DNA of 64,000 nucleotides from Actinoplanes sp. NBRC 103695 (GCF_030269485.1 NZ_BSTL01000034.1:30766-94765), one strand, 5' to 3'; numbered from the stretch's first letter, positions 52,201 to 61,427 are shown. Numbers and translations are program-made. The notes: generated from the letters alone by a model not told the origin.

Positions 52201-52408
52201 GTGCCTCACCCTCCGGCAGCACCCCGGGTGCGCCGAGCGTGCCCGGTACGCCGGCCAGGAGGCGGAACCGCCAGTCTCCGTGGAGGGACAGGAGGGGCGC
52301 GTCCGTGTGGAGCCATGACCGCGCCCGCCGTCGCAAGCCACGCCCGGGGCCGACGTCGTGCAGGTACGGCACTGTTTCCTGGTCCTGGGGCAACGTTGGT
52401 CCTCTCAT
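49262..52408 (-). CDS. lacZ: GH2 beta-galactosidase (LacZ-type)
   Basis: ATG 52408 overlaps the alpha-mannosidase stop (ATGA) and gives 1048 residues, the usual LacZ length. Domain order is intact: N-terminal jelly roll (RYGSPQYTNVQLPIPQDPPF), immunoglobulin-like domain, TIM barrel (NGRRVVLHGMNRHDTHPDLG), acid/base Glu in SVVMWSLGNESG and nucleophile Glu in FLLCEYVHAMGNGPGG, then the C-terminal beta-sandwich. The NVQLPIP wording is characteristic of the LacZ subgroup. Cytoplasmic. A Pro/Thr/Arg-rich stretch around 50150-50240 is a loop insert before the last domain. Confidence 0.9.
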   Translation of the reverse strand: MRGPTLPQDQETVPYLHDVGPGRGLRRRARSWLHTDAPLLSLHGDWRFRLLAGVPGTLGAPGVLPEGEAPDAFAEPAYDDSGWDTLPVPSHWVLHGEGRYGSPQYTNVQLPIPQDPPFTPDENPTGDHRRTVVVPAEWDDREAYESVVLRFDGVESRYRVWVNGTEVGVGTGSRLASEFDVTDVVTAGVNTVAVRVHQWSASTYIEDQDQWWLPGIFRDVTLQARPVGGIEDVWLRAGYDHTSGHGLVTTELTAADNAYPVRLRIPDLRVDVEWATPDDTAPVDVGVVQPWTAERPRLYDATVVSAGGAETVSLRLGFRTVAIVGDRFLVNGRRVVLHGMNRHDTHPDLGRGFDEDFVRRDLELMKRHNVNAIRTAHYPPHPRVLDLADELGFWVMLECDVETHSFHHGGSGLAPGIDEWMGNPSEDPRWRDAFLDRIERTVERDKNHPSVVMWSLGNESGTGANLAAMATWVHARDPERPVHYEGDRAGEYTDVYSRMYPSVAEVVSIGSDSAGALEKASVAESVRQRTKPFLLCEYVHAMGNGPGGIDLYEDLVRRYLRLHGGFVWEWRDHGLRTRTADGVEYFGYGGDFGETGVHDGHFCMDGMVLSDGTPTPGLIEFAAVVAPIHFDVRTDGRGVVVTVTNARHSAPTDDLAFPWRLEHDGRVVHEGVLEVAGDDGGPVPAGGTAVVELTLPGEGVRAGAGEEWFTVSAALRDRTAWAPAGHVVASAQAPTAPTGPAAARPTRRPANTTALPTTGDYSIGPADFTDGHLVALAGSPVHGPLLALWRAPTDNDAGSHLGSYDVTDPMEHLGLGTPGPSYASQWRNAGLDRLNGRLVSLHRTADGLRRSSRWAAADSRLSVTVEELWQVERDGVRLGLRLVPSSRWNLVWPRLGVRLDLPVEVDRAAWFGMGPGESYPDSRHGVLVGRYQAGIADLTFPYAWPQESGHRSDLRSLDLGTAGGGWLRIEAAADHQGRRPGFTLARHTAEEVGQATHQHELPAPRHSHLYLDAAQTGLGSRACGPDVWPDALLRPETRTLDLRLTVLS

Positions 52409-55400
52409 GCCGCGACGCGTGGCGCGCGGAAGCGCAGGGTCAGCAGCTCGAACGGTCGCAAGGTCACCTCGACCCGGCGTGGCTCGACCCGCTGGATCGC
52501 ACTGCCAACGGTGGGGCGCTCGAGCAGATCGGTGGCCTCGACGGCGTTCCAGTCCACCGAAGTGGTGACGGCAGCCTCGGAACGGTCTCCGTGGGCCTCG
52601 TAGAGCCGCAGGACGAGGTCGCCGCTTCCGTCCTCGGCCAGCTTGACCGCCTCGACGACGACGGCGGGGTTCGAGACGACGACGAGCGGAGCCACGGGCG
52701 CGCCACGCAGGGCGCGCAGGGGCAGGTGCTGCCGGTAGCCGTCCGCGACGGCCTCGGGAATGCCACCGGGACGCAGGCTGACGGTGAAGCTGTGCCGCCC
52801 CTGGTCGGCGGACGGGTCGGGGTACCGGGGCGCACGCAGCAGCGAGAGCCGCGCCATCACCATCGGGCGCCCCGACGGCGCCGCGATGGTCCGCAGGTCG
52901 TGGCCGTACACCACGTCGTTCGCGATCGCCACGCCCCAGCTCGGTTCGCCGACGTGGATCCAGCGATGGGCGACGGTCTCGAAGCGCGCGGCGTCCCACG
53001 ACGTGTTGCGGTGGATCGGCCGGTGCAGATGTCCGAACTGGAGCTCCGACGTGGCCCGGTCCGCGCGCACGTCGAGCGGGAAGGCCAGCTTGAGCAGCTT
53101 CTGCGACTCCTGCCAGTCGATGTCGAAGGCCAGGTCGAGGTGGCCGTCCACCACGCTGATGCGTACGTCGACCGCGGACTTGCCGATCTCGTGCCGGACC
53201 ACGACCGCGTCGCCGTCACCCTGCACCAGCGCCGGCTCGAGGAGCTCCCGGCCGGACCGCTGGTCCTCCTCGTTGATGTCCCACGCGTCCCACTCGCGGG
53301 GGGTGTCACGCAGCAGCTGCAGCACCCCGCCCGCGATGCCCTCCGGGAGGACCTCACGGGCGGCGACGAGGTCGCGGATCGAAACCAGGGCGCCCCTGGC
53401 GTCAACGACCACCCGCAGCCGGTCGTCCTCGAGGACCCAGGTCCCGTCCTCCTCGCGTGGTGCCGCCGGCGCGGGCGCGGACGCCGGACCGATCCCCATG
53501 GCCGGAACACCTTGCTGCGCCAGGGGACCGGCGTTCGCGGCCAGCGACACGTCACCGTCGCCGGCCAGGGCGGCCAGCGCCGTCTCGATGAGTCCCTGAA
53601 GCAACGACTCGACCCGCGCGTACCCCGCTTCGGCGTCCTGGTGGACCCAGGCGATCGCGGTGCCGGGCAGGATGTCGTGGAACTGCTGGAGCAGGACGGT
53701 GTGCCAGGCATCCTCCAGCTGTGCCGTGGGATAGCCGGCGCCCTTCAGGATGGCCGCCGTCGCGGCCCACAGCTCGGCCTGGCGGAGCAGCGCCTCGCTG
53801 TGGCGGTTGCCGCGCTTGGTCTTCTGCTGCGAGACGAGCGCGCCTCGATGAAGCTCGAGGTACATCTCGCCGACCCATACGGGCGGAGCGGGCAGCTCCG
53901 CCTCGGCGGCCCTGAAGAAGGACGTGGGGTCCGTCAGGCGTACGCGGGGTGAGCCGTCGAGGTCGGCCTTGCGCGCCCCCATCGCCAGCATCTCCCGTGT
54001 CGGGCCACCTCCCCCGTCGCCCCAGCCGAAGAGGCCGAGCACCTCGCGGGCCACGCCCTTCTCGCTGAAGTTCCGTTCGGCGCGAGCCAGGTCGGCGGCA
54101 CCGAGGTCGGAGTTGTAGGTCTCGGACGGAGGCAGGTGCGTGAAGATGCGCGACCCGTCGATGCCCTCCCAGAGGAAGGTGGAGTACGGGATGGCGTTCG
54201 TCTCGTTCCACGACGGCTTCTGGGTGACGAAGTACCGTGCGCCCGCCGCCGTGGCGATCTGCGGCAACGACGCGGTGTAGCCGAAAGAGTCCGGCAGCCA
54301 CACCTCCTCGGACTCGACCCCGAACTCCTCGAGGAAGAACCGCTTGCCGAGAACGAACTGGCGGGCCAGCGCCTCGCCCCCCGGCATGTTGGTGTCGGAC
54401 TCGACCCACATCCCGCCGACCGGGCGGATGCGGCCCGCGGCGACGGCTTCTCGAACCCTGGCGTAGAGCCCCGGCTGGCGGTCCTTCAGCCAGGCGTACT
54501 GCTGGGCCGAGGAGGCGGCGAAGACGAACTCGGGGTCGCGCTCGATGAGGTCGAGGACGTTGGCGAACGTGCGCGCCACCTTGCGCTCGGTCTCGCGGGT
54601 GGGCCACAGCCAGGCACAGTCGATGTGGGCGTGTCCCACGGCCGAGACGCGAAGGGCGCTCGCCGGCGCCTTCGCCGAGAGGATCGGCGCGAGGACCTCG
54701 CGCCCTTGCGCCGCCGTCCCGGGTACGTCGTCGGGGTCCATGACGTCGACCATCCGCTCGAGGGCGCTGACGATGGCCGCCCGGCGCATGCCCTGCGGTG
54801 GCAGCACGTCCACGAGCCCGTCGAGTGCGGCCACGTCCTGCAGCAGCTCCCACACGACGATGTCGCGTCGGGCGACTTCGATGCGGCGCAGGGTGTAGTG
54901 CGGCTCGTCGCCGGAGGTTCGCAGGTCACCGAGCAGGGTCGGCTCGTACTCGTGGGGGACCTGCACCACGGGGTTGGCCGCGGCCTCGATCAGGAGGTGG
55001 AAGGGGCCGCGCTCCGGCAGCGGCACCCACGCGTTGAGCGGCTCGATCGCCTTCACGATCGAGCCGTCCGGCCGGTAGGCCGTGGCCTCGGCCTGGAACC
55101 CCGGCTGCTCGGCGGTGAAGCCGAGGTCGACGACGAGTTCGGTCTCCTCCGGCGCCCAGGAGGTGGGCGCGACGCCCCGCACGTCGAACCACACGGTGTC
55201 CCACGGCCGGCCCCACGGCATTCCCATCTCCACGGGCTCGAAATGCCGGCCGCGGGCCTCGGCGAAGGGGACAGGTTCACCGCCGACGACCCAGGCGCTC
55301 ACCTCGACCGGCCGGGTCTCCGAGTAGACCGCCGGAGCGATGCGGAACCGGGTGAACCGGCGGACCCGCTGCATGGCCAGGGCGACGCTGTCCAGACGTA

Positions 55401-55431
55401 CGCGTCCGTGGGGGTTCTGATCGACGGTCAC
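52405..55431 (-). CDS. GH38 alpha-mannosidase
   Basis: GTG 55431 gives 1008 residues. Zinc and catalytic motifs are present: SAVGHAHIDCAWLWPTRETE (about 263-282, with the HxHxD metal site), MWVESDTNMPGGE (about 346-358) and VWLPDSFGYTASLPQ (about 382-396; the Asp is the expected nucleophile). The length and GHAHIDCAWLWP wording fit cytoplasmic class II alpha-mannosidases. No signal peptide. It lies between the importer genes and the galactosidases, suggesting intracellular trimming of a mannose- and galactose-bearing oligosaccharide. Confidence 0.88.
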   Translation of the reverse strand: MTVDQNPHGRVRLDSVALAMQRVRRFTRFRIAPAVYSETRPVEVSAWVVGGEPVPFAEARGRHFEPVEMGMPWGRPWDTVWFDVRGVAPTSWAPEETELVVDLGFTAEQPGFQAEATAYRPDGSIVKAIEPLNAWVPLPERGPFHLLIEAAANPVVQVPHEYEPTLLGDLRTSGDEPHYTLRRIEVARRDIVVWELLQDVAALDGLVDVLPPQGMRRAAIVSALERMVDVMDPDDVPGTAAQGREVLAPILSAKAPASALRVSAVGHAHIDCAWLWPTRETERKVARTFANVLDLIERDPEFVFAASSAQQYAWLKDRQPGLYARVREAVAAGRIRPVGGMWVESDTNMPGGEALARQFVLGKRFFLEEFGVESEEVWLPDSFGYTASLPQIATAAGARYFVTQKPSWNETNAIPYSTFLWEGIDGSRIFTHLPPSETYNSDLGAADLARAERNFSEKGVAREVLGLFGWGDGGGGPTREMLAMGARKADLDGSPRVRLTDPTSFFRAAEAELPAPPVWVGEMYLELHRGALVSQQKTKRGNRHSEALLRQAELWAATAAILKGAGYPTAQLEDAWHTVLLQQFHDILPGTAIAWVHQDAEAGYARVESLLQGLIETALAALAGDGDVSLAANAGPLAQQGVPAMGIGPASAPAPAAPREEDGTWVLEDDRLRVVVDARGALVSIRDLVAAREVLPEGIAGGVLQLLRDTPREWDAWDINEEDQRSGRELLEPALVQGDGDAVVVRHEIGKSAVDVRISVVDGHLDLAFDIDWQESQKLLKLAFPLDVRADRATSELQFGHLHRPIHRNTSWDAARFETVAHRWIHVGEPSWGVAIANDVVYGHDLRTIAAPSGRPMVMARLSLLRAPRYPDPSADQGRHSFTVSLRPGGIPEAVADGYRQHLPLRALRGAPVAPLVVVSNPAVVVEAVKLAEDGSGDLVLRLYEAHGDRSEAAVTTSVDWNAVEATDLLERPTVGSAIQRVEPRRVEVTLRPFELLTLRFRAPRVAA

Positions 55432-55438
55432 GAACTGG

Positions 55439-56332
55439 TCATCCCTTCAGCGCCCCGCCGAGGCTGGAGCGCAGCAAGTGCTTGCGGACGAAGACGTAGA
55501 GGATCGCGGGCGGCGCCATGTAGACGACCGAGCTGGCGGCGAGCAGGCCCCAATCGACCTGGTTGTGCTCGCTGAAGGCGCGGAAGAGCCCGATGGACAG
55601 GGGGTAGAGCTCCTGGCTCTGGAGCATCACCAGGGGAGTGAGGAAGTCCCCCCAGACGCCCATGAACGTCAGCATGGCGGCGGCGCCCAGGCCGGGTCCG
55701 ACGAGCGGGAGGACGACGCGGCGGATCGCCTGGATGCGGGTGCTGCCATCGAGCCAGGCCGCCTCCTCGAGCTCGATCGGCACGGCCGAGACCGTCCCCT
55801 TGAGCAGCCACAGGGTGATGGGCAGCTGCAGCACCGCCTCGACCAGGATCAGGCCGTGCAGGGTGTTGGTGAGCTCGAGCTTCACCATGATGAGGTACAA
55901 CGCCACGATGGTGGCGGGCGCCGGGACGACCCTCACCAGCAGGATGCCGAACATGAACAGCCGTCGTCCGCGGAACTCGAACCGGGCGAGGGCGTAGCCC
56001 CCGGCCAGCCCGAGGACGAGGTTGAGCGCCGTCGCGCCGACGCCGATGACGAGGCTGTTGACGAGCAGCCGAGGAGTGCCCGAGTCGGTGAAGAAGTGGA
56101 CGAAGTTGTCGAGGGAGAGGGAAGGGGCCTGGACGTTGGGGCCGGCGTTGGCGTCGACGGCGCTGAGCACGACCCAGGCGAAGGGCACGACGCAGAAGAC
56201 TATGAGCAGAGCGATCAGCATGTAGCCGAGCACCCGCTTCACGACATCGATGCTCGTGAGACGCCGTTTCCTCCTCGGCGCGGTGAGGTCTGCCGCAGGC
56301 GACGGCTCCCGGCGGCTCGTGACGGCGGTCAT
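55439..56332 (-). CDS. ABC sugar permease, MalG-type
   Basis: A 297-residue protein with a charged N-terminal tail and six membrane segments. The EAA loop is IELEEAAWLDGSTRIQAIRR (about 188-207). The next permease gene upstream stops 1-2 bases before its start. Part of the GH38/GH2/GH36 operon. Confidence 0.88.
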   Translation of the reverse strand: MTAVTSRREPSPAADLTAPRRKRRLTSIDVVKRVLGYMLIALLIVFCVVPFAWVVLSAVDANAGPNVQAPSLSLDNFVHFFTDSGTPRLLVNSLVIGVGATALNLVLGLAGGYALARFEFRGRRLFMFGILLVRVVPAPATIVALYLIMVKLELTNTLHGLILVEAVLQLPITLWLLKGTVSAVPIELEEAAWLDGSTRIQAIRRVVLPLVGPGLGAAAMLTFMGVWGDFLTPLVMLQSQELYPLSIGLFRAFSEHNQVDWGLLAASSVVYMAPPAILYVFVRKHLLRSSLGGALKG

Positions 56333-56333
56333 C

Positions 56334-57275
56334 TCACACCTCGACCTTCGCGAGGCGGACGTAGACCAGGCCGAGGACGAGCACCAGCGCGAGCAGGATC
56401 ATGGAGGCGGCGCTGCCGATGCCGATCTGCGAGAACTGCAGGGCGCGCTCGTAGATGTAGATCGCGGAGATCGTCGTGCGCCCGCCCGGACCGCCCTGGG
56501 TGAGGAAGTAGACCAGTCCGAAGGCGCCGATGGTGCTGATCGTGGTGAGGAGCAGGTAGAGGAAGACCGGTCCGCGGATGAGCGGCAGCGTGACGAAGCG
56601 GAAGATCTGCAGGGCTGTGGCGCCGTCCATGCGCGCCGCTTCGATGAGCTCGCCGGGGACGTCCTCCAGCGCGGCCTGGAACATGATCATGGCGAAGGCG
56701 ATGCCGCGCCAGATGTTGACGACGACGACGGACGCCAAGGGCACGACCTGCAGCCAGTCGGTGGCGTCGGCGCCGAACAGCCCGGTCAGCCGGTTGAGGG
56801 TGCCCGCTGAGTTGTTCGACAGCACACTCGCCCAGGCCAGGGACGCGACCACCTCGGGAACCACCATCGGCATGAGGATCGCGGCGCCGACGAGTCCCTT
56901 CCCCCGGACCCAGGGCCGGGCCAGCAGGACGGCGGCCGTCATCCCGAGCACGGTCTGGCCGATGATCGCCGAGTAGAGGACGAACTCGCCCGTCCGGCCC
57001 AGCGATGCCAGGAACTCGGAGTTCGACAGCAGGTAGGTGTAGTTGTCGACACCGACGAACTGCGGGTCACGCGCGGCGAACCCCGTCAGCTGGGTGTTAG
57101 TAAGGCTGAGGTACGCGCCGTACACGGCCGGCGCCAGGATGAACACGACGATGAGCAGGGCCGCCGGTCCGAGCAGCAGCAGGACCACGGGCCAGGTCCG
57201 TCGGCGGCGCCGCTTCGGCGACGCCTGCCCCGTGGGGCCGGCCGCCGCCGAAGCGGTTGCGGCGATGGTGGTCAT
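56334..57275 (-). CDS. ABC sugar permease, MalF-type
   Basis: ATG 57275 (MTTIAATASA) gives 313 residues; a longer reading adds 17 residues overlapping the binding-protein gene. Six membrane segments follow a basic stretch KRRRRRTW. The EAA loop is ELIEAARMDGATALQIFRFVTLP (about 209-231). It pairs with the MalG-type partner directly downstream. Confidence 0.87.
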   Translation of the reverse strand: MTTIAATASAAAGPTGQASPKRRRRRTWPVVLLLLGPAALLIVVFILAPAVYGAYLSLTNTQLTGFAARDPQFVGVDNYTYLLSNSEFLASLGRTGEFVLYSAIIGQTVLGMTAAVLLARPWVRGKGLVGAAILMPMVVPEVVASLAWASVLSNNSAGTLNRLTGLFGADATDWLQVVPLASVVVVNIWRGIAFAMIMFQAALEDVPGELIEAARMDGATALQIFRFVTLPLIRGPVFLYLLLTTISTIGAFGLVYFLTQGGPGGRTTISAIYIYERALQFSQIGIGSAASMILLALVLVLGLVYVRLAKVEV

Positions 57276-57285
57276 GGGTGTGCGG

Positions 57286-58644
57286 TCACTCCTTGACGAG
57301 GGTGGGGCCGAGGAGGTCCGTCGCATTCTTCAAGAACGCGTCGTAGGCCTGCGCACCGTCGGCCTTGCCGTTGATGATGAGCTCGGTCGCCGCGGCAACG
57401 GCCTGGGCCACCTGCTCGGCACCGTCACCGGTCGGCACGTAGACACTGGTGGCGAGGTCTTTGCCCGCCTGCAGGAGCTTCGGCTCGTCGGCGTAGGGCT
57501 TGACGTCCGCGAGGTCGTCGCGCGGCGACGCGGCACCGGAGCTCACCAGCTGGTCCGCGAGGGGCTTGCCGGTGGAGAGGTACTGGGCGAGGAGCATCGC
57601 CGCGTCCTTGTTCGGGGACGAGGCGGGGATGCCGTAGCCGAACCCGAGGCCGCTCCACCCGAAGGGTGCGTCACCGCTGCGCAGGCCGGGGTACTGCCAG
57701 GTGTCGACCTTCTCGTTGAGGCCCTTGATCGGCGCCTTGCCCTGCGGGCCCCAGTCGAACTTCCACCCCGAGGTGCCCTGCGCCGAGACCTGGATCTTGC
57801 CCTCGGGGAACTTGACGTACTTCGTCGGCTCCCAGGGGTTGGGGTTCTCGAGGTCCTGCACCGGAAGCAGGCCCTTGGAGTACATGGTGTGGTACAGGTC
57901 GAACACCGCTCGGAAGCCGGGGCTCTTGAGGTCCCACTTGCCGGTCTCGAGGCTGTAGTAGTTCTTGTCTGTGCCGCCGAGGATGGGCTGGAAACCCTCG
58001 GTCCACGTGCTACCGCCCCATGCGGTCCCGGCCGGGATGACGATGGGCGTACCGCCGGTCTTCTGCTTGATCTGCTCGAGGCGCGAGATGAGATCGTCCC
58101 AGGTGGCCGGCTGGGCGGTGTCGATGCCGAACTGGGTGAGCTGGTCTTTCCGGTAGAAGAGGTTCTGCACGCCGGTGTCGTGAACGAGGGCGTAAATCTT
58201 GCCGTCCTGCCGGACCATGGCCTTCTTGATGTGCGGGTAGTAGTGGTCCCACCCGTCCCAGCCCTTGAGGTAGTCGTCCAGGGGGGCGAGGTACCCGGCG
58301 CCGGCCCACCCGGGGACAAGGCTGTCGCCGATGTCGATGAGGTCGGGGGCCTGTTTGGCGATGAGCTGCTGGGTGACCTTCGTCTTGAACTGGTCGTCGG
58401 TGAGGGGATCGGCGACGAGCTTGACCTTGATGTCCTTGCCCTGCTTCTTCATGTCGGCCTCGAAGCCGGGGATGAGCTTGGCCACCGCGTCGATGCGCGA
58501 CTGCTGGAACTCCATGACCGAGACGGTCACCGGTCCGTCACTGCCGTCCTTGCCGCCATCTTCACTTCCACCGGAGCAGGCGCTCAGCGCGCTCGCCACG
58601 ACGGTCCCGGCGGCGACGAGGGCGATCATACGTATCCGCTTCAT
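57286..58644 (-). CDS. ABC sugar-binding lipoprotein of the glycosidase operon
   Basis: A 452-residue family 1 binding protein, MKRIRMIALVAAGTVVASAL then SAC, with Cys23 as lipidation site. Mature motifs include VSVMEFQQSRIDAVAKLIPG and an APDLIDIGDSLVPG segment. The late GWSGLGFGYGIPASSPNKDA region matches carbohydrate-binding relatives. An AGGAGAAGG site precedes the ATG. First gene of the leftward operon, divergent from a ROK regulator across about 200 bp. Confidence 0.88.
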   Translation of the reverse strand: MKRIRMIALVAAGTVVASALSACSGGSEDGGKDGSDGPVTVSVMEFQQSRIDAVAKLIPGFEADMKKQGKDIKVKLVADPLTDDQFKTKVTQQLIAKQAPDLIDIGDSLVPGWAGAGYLAPLDDYLKGWDGWDHYYPHIKKAMVRQDGKIYALVHDTGVQNLFYRKDQLTQFGIDTAQPATWDDLISRLEQIKQKTGGTPIVIPAGTAWGGSTWTEGFQPILGGTDKNYYSLETGKWDLKSPGFRAVFDLYHTMYSKGLLPVQDLENPNPWEPTKYVKFPEGKIQVSAQGTSGWKFDWGPQGKAPIKGLNEKVDTWQYPGLRSGDAPFGWSGLGFGYGIPASSPNKDAAMLLAQYLSTGKPLADQLVSSGAASPRDDLADVKPYADEPKLLQAGKDLATSVYVPTGDGAEQVAQAVAAATELIINGKADGAQAYDAFLKNATDLLGPTLVKE

Positions 58645-58683
58645 CGCGTCCTTCTCCTGCTCACGGTCCGTGGACCTCTTTTA

Positions 58684-58804
58684 CCCAATCGATGGGGAAA
58701 CAACGTTGCGACAGTAATCCGTCGTTAACATGCTGGTCAAGAAGGCTGGGTTTTCCGCCTGATGGGGTCGATCCGGGCCGGTCGCATCTTGGCCCAATCG
58801 GTGG
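58684..58804. promoter_or_regulatory. Repeated CCCAATCG-type sites in the ROK intergenic region
   Basis: CCCAATCGATGGGG (58684-58697) and CCCAATCGGTGG (58793-58804) are near-identical direct copies about 109 bp apart, one near each divergent gene. The first is almost palindromic. They are the best candidate operators for the ROK protein. Confidence 0.6.
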
Positions 58805-58851
58805 AAGAATGACTTGCACACCCGGGGACTGACGGACAGGTGAGGGGCGAC

Positions 58852-60063
58852 GTGCTGCGCGGGAGCAACCTGCTGCGCCTGGCGGACTACAACCAGGCAG
58901 TCGTCCTCGACCTCATCCGCCGCCACCCGGGACGCAGCAGGGCCGACGTGCAACGCACCTCCGGGCTCTCCTCGCAGACCATCTCGAACATCGCTCGCCG
59001 ACTCATCGAGGGCGGGATGGTGGAGGAGAGCGCGCCGATCGACGCGGCGCGGGGGCGGCCGAGCATTCCGTTGAGCGTCAAGGCCGACGGAGCGTTCGCC
59101 GTGGGTGTGCACCTCGATCCGGCACGCCTCACGCTGCTGCTGCTCGACCTCGCCGGCGAGGTCCGCGAGCGGCTGCAGCTGCGCATTCCCCGCGACCTCA
59201 ACCCTCGCGACGTGATCTCGCTCATCGCCCTCAGCACGGGCCGGATCATCAGCGCCGCCGGGGTGGATCGGCACCGCGTGCTGGGCCTGGGCGTCGCGGT
59301 GCCGGGTCCCCTCGACGTCGTGAGTGGTGTCATGCTCGACCCGCCGCAGCTCCCTCGGTGGCACGACGTGAGATTGCGGGCGGACCTCCACGACTTCACG
59401 GGTATGCCGGTCCTGCTGGACAAGGACGTCACGGCGTCTGCCACGGCCGAGCTGCGCACGTCGGCCAGCTCGGACTTCCTGTTCCTCTACCTCGGGTCGG
59501 GCGTCGGAGCCGCCGTGGTCACGGCCGGCCAGGTGCTGCGCGGCGTGAGCAACAACATCGGCGAGGTCGGCGACATGCTTGTGGACCCCTCCGCCGAGGA
59601 CCTCGGCTGGGGCGGGCGCCGGGGTGGACTGGCAGCAGCCTGCGTCCCCGAGGCGCTGGTCATTCAGGCCGCACAGGCCGGACTCATGCCGCTGCCCGAC
59701 CTCACCGACTACTCGGCCATCGACGACGCCTGCACCTTGATCTCGGAGCTGGCCGCCTCCGGTGACCCCAAGGCCTCCGACCTCCTGCGGCGGGCGGCCC
59801 ACCGCGTCGCCGTCGGGATCGGAGTGCTCGTCAACTTCCTTGACGTCTCGCGCGTCGTTGTCGGCGGGCCGATCTGGGACCGCCTCAGCGAGACATTCCT
59901 CCCCGTTCTCGAGCCCGCGGTCCGGAACGAACTCATCGTGCCGCGGGAGTCGTTCTCCATCGAGGGTTCCGTGGTGAGCGAGCGGGTCGCGGCGCTGGGC
60001 GCGGCGGAGCTCGTGATGGACCATTTCCTGGCGCCCCGGGCCAGCGTCCTCGTCATGGACTGA
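58852..60063 (+). CDS. ROK-family transcriptional regulator of the glycosidase operon
   Basis: GTG 58852 (VLRGSNLLRLADYNQAVVLD) after GAGGGG gives 403 residues and the family's usual start; GTG 58840 would add four residues. The winged HTH spans about 12-65 (RADVQRTSGLSSQTISNIAR). The ROK sugar-kinase-like domain follows with AVGVHLDPARLTLLLLDL, LGLGVAVPGPLD, LLDKDV (phosphate/ATP region) and NNIGEVGDMLVDP. The usual zinc-binding Cys cluster of ROK proteins is not obvious. It is expected to repress the importer/glycosidase operon until a sugar binds. Confidence 0.85.
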   Translation: MLRGSNLLRLADYNQAVVLDLIRRHPGRSRADVQRTSGLSSQTISNIARRLIEGGMVEESAPIDAARGRPSIPLSVKADGAFAVGVHLDPARLTLLLLDLAGEVRERLQLRIPRDLNPRDVISLIALSTGRIISAAGVDRHRVLGLGVAVPGPLDVVSGVMLDPPQLPRWHDVRLRADLHDFTGMPVLLDKDVTASATAELRTSASSDFLFLYLGSGVGAAVVTAGQVLRGVSNNIGEVGDMLVDPSAEDLGWGGRRGGLAAACVPEALVIQAAQAGLMPLPDLTDYSAIDDACTLISELAASGDPKASDLLRRAAHRVAVGIGVLVNFLDVSRVVVGGPIWDRLSETFLPVLEPAVRNELIVPRESFSIEGSVVSERVAALGAAELVMDHFLAPRASVLVMD

Positions 60064-60335
60064 GGGTCCACGAGCGCGACCGAATGCCGCCGGGTGCTGC
60101 GAGGTCTAGCTCATCGGATACGCCGGTGGGCGGATGCTGCACAGCCGGCGCGGGACCGCGGTCGGCGCGGTCGGGCATCGTGATCCGCCCGCCTCGGGCC
60201 TAGGGACTACAGGTCATCGTCATGGAACACGCCGACCTCCAAGAATCTGGTTGCACCGACGGGTGCCCTTTATCAGCGGCATGACAGCGAGCCGCTAACC
60301 GAGCATCGTGAATGCAGCCTCGGCCGACGTAGCTG

Positions 60336-61427
60336 TCATGTCGCGCAGTGGTGCCGTCCGCCGGGTTTACTTCTCCTCGTCGTCGGCGGGCGCAGGGTAT
60401 TGCCTTTTATCTCGAAGGCAGCGTCAAGATTTCCTTCAATGAGGCGCTGCGACATCAAGTAATAGCGGAGCATCAGGAAGTCGTGGTGATCCGGACCGAG
60501 CACGTCGCGGAAGCGATGGAGAAGGCGTTCGGCGAATGTGATGGTCTCCGGAGTGGCGGAGCCGTACAGGCCTTTCCATGTATGTATCAGCTCCAGCCGC
60601 GTGTGAAGGGTCCGAGGATGGTCCGGACCGAGTAGCCGGACGTGTTCCGCGACGAGTTCCTCAAAGAGCCGCTCGGCGGTGCCTCGGGATACCCAGTCAT
60701 TGACATATGTGAGGTGGTGCTCCCGGGCGATTACGGTGTCCGGATGTACTGGCCCCCGGTCGCGGACGCGGGCGGCGGCAACTCGCTCCCATCCGGCGAT
60801 CAGCCGCTCCGCCAGCCGTTGTGCTTCATCACCGCGGTCGTCTCGGTACGTCGCCACCAGACGCCTCATCGTTTCCAAGGTCTGCGGGTCATCAGACCCG
60901 AGGCGCTGCTCCTGCTCGGCCAGCACGTCCTCCAGGCCCTGCACGACCTGCGCTTTCAGTGCCGAACGCTCCGGTTCCGGGCTGAAAAAGGACAGCTGTG
61001 ACCGGGCTTTCAGCGTCATCGGGTGAGCGTGCCCTAACGTTCGGACCGACACATCGGCGATGGACCGGAACTCGGTCACCAACTCGTCCTGTCCGGGTAG
61101 CCCGTCCTGGACCGCCTGGCGGAGGCGCAGCGTGGTGAGGTCGTACCGGATGGTGAGCGTGTCGAGATGATCCGGCCCGAGCGTGCGGATGCGGCTGTCG
61201 ACTGCCTTGGCCAACTCGGCCGTCGCCAGTGCTTCCAACTCACGGTCGTCGGAGTCCTCCGAGTTTTCGTAAGACTCGAAGGACCTTCCCAGATTTTCGT
61301 AAGCTTCGGCGAGATGGAGCCGGCTGTCGACCGTCCTTGGATCGTCGGCGCCGAATTGCTGCTGCCGCGCGGCGACGGTGTCTTCCCACTCACGTACGGC
61401 GGCCAACGACTCCGGATGTTCCGGCAT
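60336..61427 (-). CDS. TPR-repeat protein of the kinesin-light-chain-like type
   Basis: ATG 61427 (MPEHPESLAAVREWEDTV) gives 363 residues, no signal peptide. The sequence is a run of about six 42-residue helical repeats, each with an RxLGPDHPxTLxxR-like signature: FGADDPRTVDSRLHLA, LGPDHLDTLTIRYDL, LGHAHPMTLKARSQL, LGSDDPQTLETMRRL, RGPVHPDTVIAREHHL and LGPDHPRTLHTRLEL. Such actinomycete proteins are scaffolds, often the C-terminal part of larger NB-ARC or NACHT regulators. No ATPase is attached. Its upstream flank is an IS110 remnant, so a longer ancestral gene may have lost its 5' part (inference). Confidence 0.75.
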   Translation of the reverse strand: MPEHPESLAAVREWEDTVAARQQQFGADDPRTVDSRLHLAEAYENLGRSFESYENSEDSDDRELEALATAELAKAVDSRIRTLGPDHLDTLTIRYDLTTLRLRQAVQDGLPGQDELVTEFRSIADVSVRTLGHAHPMTLKARSQLSFFSPEPERSALKAQVVQGLEDVLAEQEQRLGSDDPQTLETMRRLVATYRDDRGDEAQRLAERLIAGWERVAAARVRDRGPVHPDTVIAREHHLTYVNDWVSRGTAERLFEELVAEHVRLLGPDHPRTLHTRLELIHTWKGLYGSATPETITFAERLLHRFRDVLGPDHHDFLMLRYYLMSQRLIEGNLDAAFEIKGNTLRPPTTRRSKPGGRHHCAT

